DNA from: Desulfobacterales bacterium
GTDB lineage: Bacteria; Desulfobacterota; Desulfobacteria; Desulfobacterales; UBA2174_A
Direction: 5' to 3'
NCBI GenBank assembly: GCA_025454075.1
Contig: JALOPD010000234.1
Coordinates: 1 to 6,270 of the forward strand
DNA: 6,270 nucleotides
Made by a program: the position numbers and the translations under genes. Numbering within the stretch: the stretch's first letter is position 1; each line of letters begins with the position of its first letter. Positions 5,220 through 6,270 of the stretch are shown piece after piece. Under the pieces are notes generated by a model. The model was not told the DNA's origin. It searched no databases and saw nothing but the letters and a program-made list of their open reading frames with translations.

Positions 5220-5263
5220 TTGCGTATAGTTCTTAAATTACTATAAATTTTTCTTTTACGCAA
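5220..5263. repeat. Nested inverted repeats in an AT-rich core
   Basis: An outer pair, TTGCGTA (5220-5226) and TACGCAA (5257-5263), encloses an inner pair, TATAGT (5225-5230) and ACTATA (5240-5245); the inner left arm overlaps the outer left arm by two bases. The block is strikingly AT-rich against the GC-rich surroundings. It looks like a regulator-binding or easily melted region between the hydrolase/GNAT gene and mglB. A weak promoter inside it (TTGCGT, 17 nt, TAATTT on the minus strand) is possible. Confidence 0.55.
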
Positions 5264-5273
5264 GAAGTATCGG

Positions 5274-5287
5274 CGCTCTCGCGAGCG
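5274..5287 (-). other. Small hairpin after the hydrolase/GNAT gene, no U tract
   Basis: CGCTC and GAGCG form a 5-bp stem with a 4-base loop about 57 nt after the stop codon of the hydrolase/GNAT gene. No U run follows on the minus strand, so it is not an intrinsic terminator. I found no convincing terminator in this gap, so Rho-dependent termination or read-through into mglB remains possible. Confidence 0.25.
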
Positions 5288-5343
5288 GGTGAACGCCGTG
5301 CACCGCATTCGGAAAGGCGCGGCACACGGAGGCTGCGGCGGGG

Positions 5344-6270
5344 TCAGGCACCGATATCGCTCTGATTCTGGGCGGCGGCGTCCGGCGGTTTTTCCGAGGT
5401 GCCGCTGCCGCCTCCGGCAGGCTTGACGCCTGCGAAATCCATGTGGACCAGCACCTCGCTGCCGCTGTTGAACGTCAGCTTGCAGTTGGGGTAGCGCTTC
5501 TTGAACACCTTCAGCATCGAGGCGTTTTCGCGCAGAACGGTCGCCGCAAAGGCGGTGAAGCCGTTTTGCCGGGCGATGGTCTCCAGCATGCCCAGCAGAT
5601 GGGAGCCGAGGCCTTTGCCTTGGAAATCCTCCCGCACCACGAAGGCCACCTCGGCCCGGTGATCGTCTTCCTTGGCGTAGGAGCCGATCGCGATGATTTC
5701 CTTGTGGCCGCCCTTCTGGACCTGGCCGATGATCGAAATGTTGTGCCGGTAATCAAGGCTCGCCCACTGCTTCTGCACGACCTCATGGGTGAAGTTGCGC
5801 ATTTTATAGAAAAAGCGGAAGTAAATGGTTTTTTCCTGCAGCGAATAGAAGAAATTGCGATAGGCAAATTCGTCCGACGGCAGCAGCGGCCGGAACTCCA
5901 CGGTTTTCCCGTTTTCGAGGACGCAGGAGTTCTTGTAGCCTTCGATGAAGATAAGATCGTCGGTGGAGGGGGGCAGCTGGTCGGCGAAGATGTAATGACG
6001 CTTGCGGGCGACTTCGATCAGCTCCTCCCGGAACTTGGGGTGGGCGATCTGGGCCAGCTCCATCACCCGCTGGTAAATGCTCTTGCCGGCCAGCTCGGCG
6101 ATGCCGTATTCGGTGATGACGAAGTTGACGTCGCCCCGCGTCGTGGCCACGCCGGCGCCTTCGCTCAGGCTCGGGACGATGCGCGAAACTCTCCCGTTCT
6201 GGGCGGTGGAAGGCAGGGCGATGATGGAAAACCCGCCCTTGGACATCGCGCTGCCCCGCAGGAAGTCGAC
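5344..6270 (-). CDS. Bifunctional acetyl-CoA hydrolase/transferase and GNAT acetyltransferase, 3' part
   Basis: The frame is open to the right edge, so this is the C-terminal 308 residues; the visible protein begins VDFLRGSAMSKGG. Visible residues 1 to about 90 are the end of an acetyl-CoA hydrolase/transferase domain (SIIALPSTAQ, RIVPSLSEGAGVATTRGDV, FVITEYGIAELAGKS, IAHPKFREEL). The catalytic glutamate of this family is expected upstream, outside the window. From about 125 to 280 there is a GNAT domain: VEFRPLLPSD at its start, then AEVAFVVREDF and the acetyl-CoA loop QGKGLGSHLL. A disordered Gly/Ala/Pro tail ends the protein. This fusion is known in anaerobic Desulfobacterota; it probably joins CoA-thioester or acetate metabolism to protein or small-molecule acetylation. 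The acceptor is unknown. It lies 254 bp before mglB in the same direction and is probably a separate transcription unit. Confidence 0.95.
   Translation of the reverse strand, partial: VDFLRGSAMSKGGFSIIALPSTAQNGRVSRIVPSLSEGAGVATTRGDVNFVITEYGIAELAGKSIYQRVMELAQIAHPKFREELIEVARKRHYIFADQLPPSTDDLIFIEGYKNSCVLENGKTVEFRPLLPSDEFAYRNFFYSLQEKTIYFRFFYKMRNFTHEVVQKQWASLDYRHNISIIGQVQKGGHKEIIAIGSYAKEDDHRAEVAFVVREDFQGKGLGSHLLGMLETIARQNGFTAFAATVLRENASMLKVFKKRYPNCKLTFNSGSEVLVHMDFAGVKPAGGGSGTSEKPPDAAAQNQSDIGA

Noticed and set aside
5166..5221. Inverted repeat followed by seven T on the plus strand, considered as an intrinsic terminator
   Set aside because: The T run starts 11 bases after the stem and no plus-strand gene leads into it; on the strand that is transcribed it is an A run before the stem.
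5123..5308. 61-codon minus-strand open frame in the gap before mglB
   Set aside because: It is very basic, has no ribosome site or family resemblance, and covers the inverted repeats and candidate promoter. A short real peptide cannot be fully excluded.

Overview
All credible genes lie on the minus strand, in GC-rich, tightly packed DNA. The gene families point to a free-living member of the Desulfobacterota (Deltaproteobacteria sensu lato): an MglB/MglA polarity pair, a REC-PATAN response regulator, a bifunctional acetyl-CoA hydrolase/GNAT protein and a TPR-fronted protein resembling a GspE-type ATPase. This taxonomic call is inference from family content, not from a marker gene.

Layout in transcription order (right to left). 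At the right edge (5344-6270) is the 3' part of an acetyl-CoA hydrolase/transferase fused to a GNAT acetyltransferase. A 254-bp non-coding gap (5090-5343) follows. It contains an AT-rich core with nested inverted repeats, a second 8-bp inverted repeat and a plausible sigma70-type promoter. Then comes a run of eight genes that looks like one operon: an MglB-type roadblock protein (4679-5089), an MglA-type small GTPase (4025-4630), an unrecognised 213-aa helical protein (3371-4012), a zinc-ribbon protein with two membrane segments (2849-3331), a PAS plus histidine-phosphoacceptor protein without an ATPase domain (2160-2846), a REC-PATAN response regulator with an uncharacterised C-terminal domain (1160-2167), a second, divergent roadblock-like protein (798-1145), and the N-terminal part of a TPR protein that appears to lead into a GspE/PilB-type ATPase (1-718, running off the left edge).

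Working model (inference): the cluster is a self-contained spatial-control module. MglB and MglA would form a GTP-dependent polarity switch. The PAS/DHp protein and the REC-PATAN regulator would feed in a signal. The second roadblock protein and the 213-aa protein would be adaptors, and the zinc-ribbon protein a membrane anchor. The output would be a pilus or secretion ATPase. Short gaps, one stop codon that overlaps the next ribosome-binding site, and one 8-nt gene overlap support co-expression.

The most concrete anomaly is a perfect 13-bp tandem duplication (384-409) inside the last gene. It shifts the frame, and removing one copy restores a seamless protein. It may be a real mutation, a reversible slippage switch or an assembly error.
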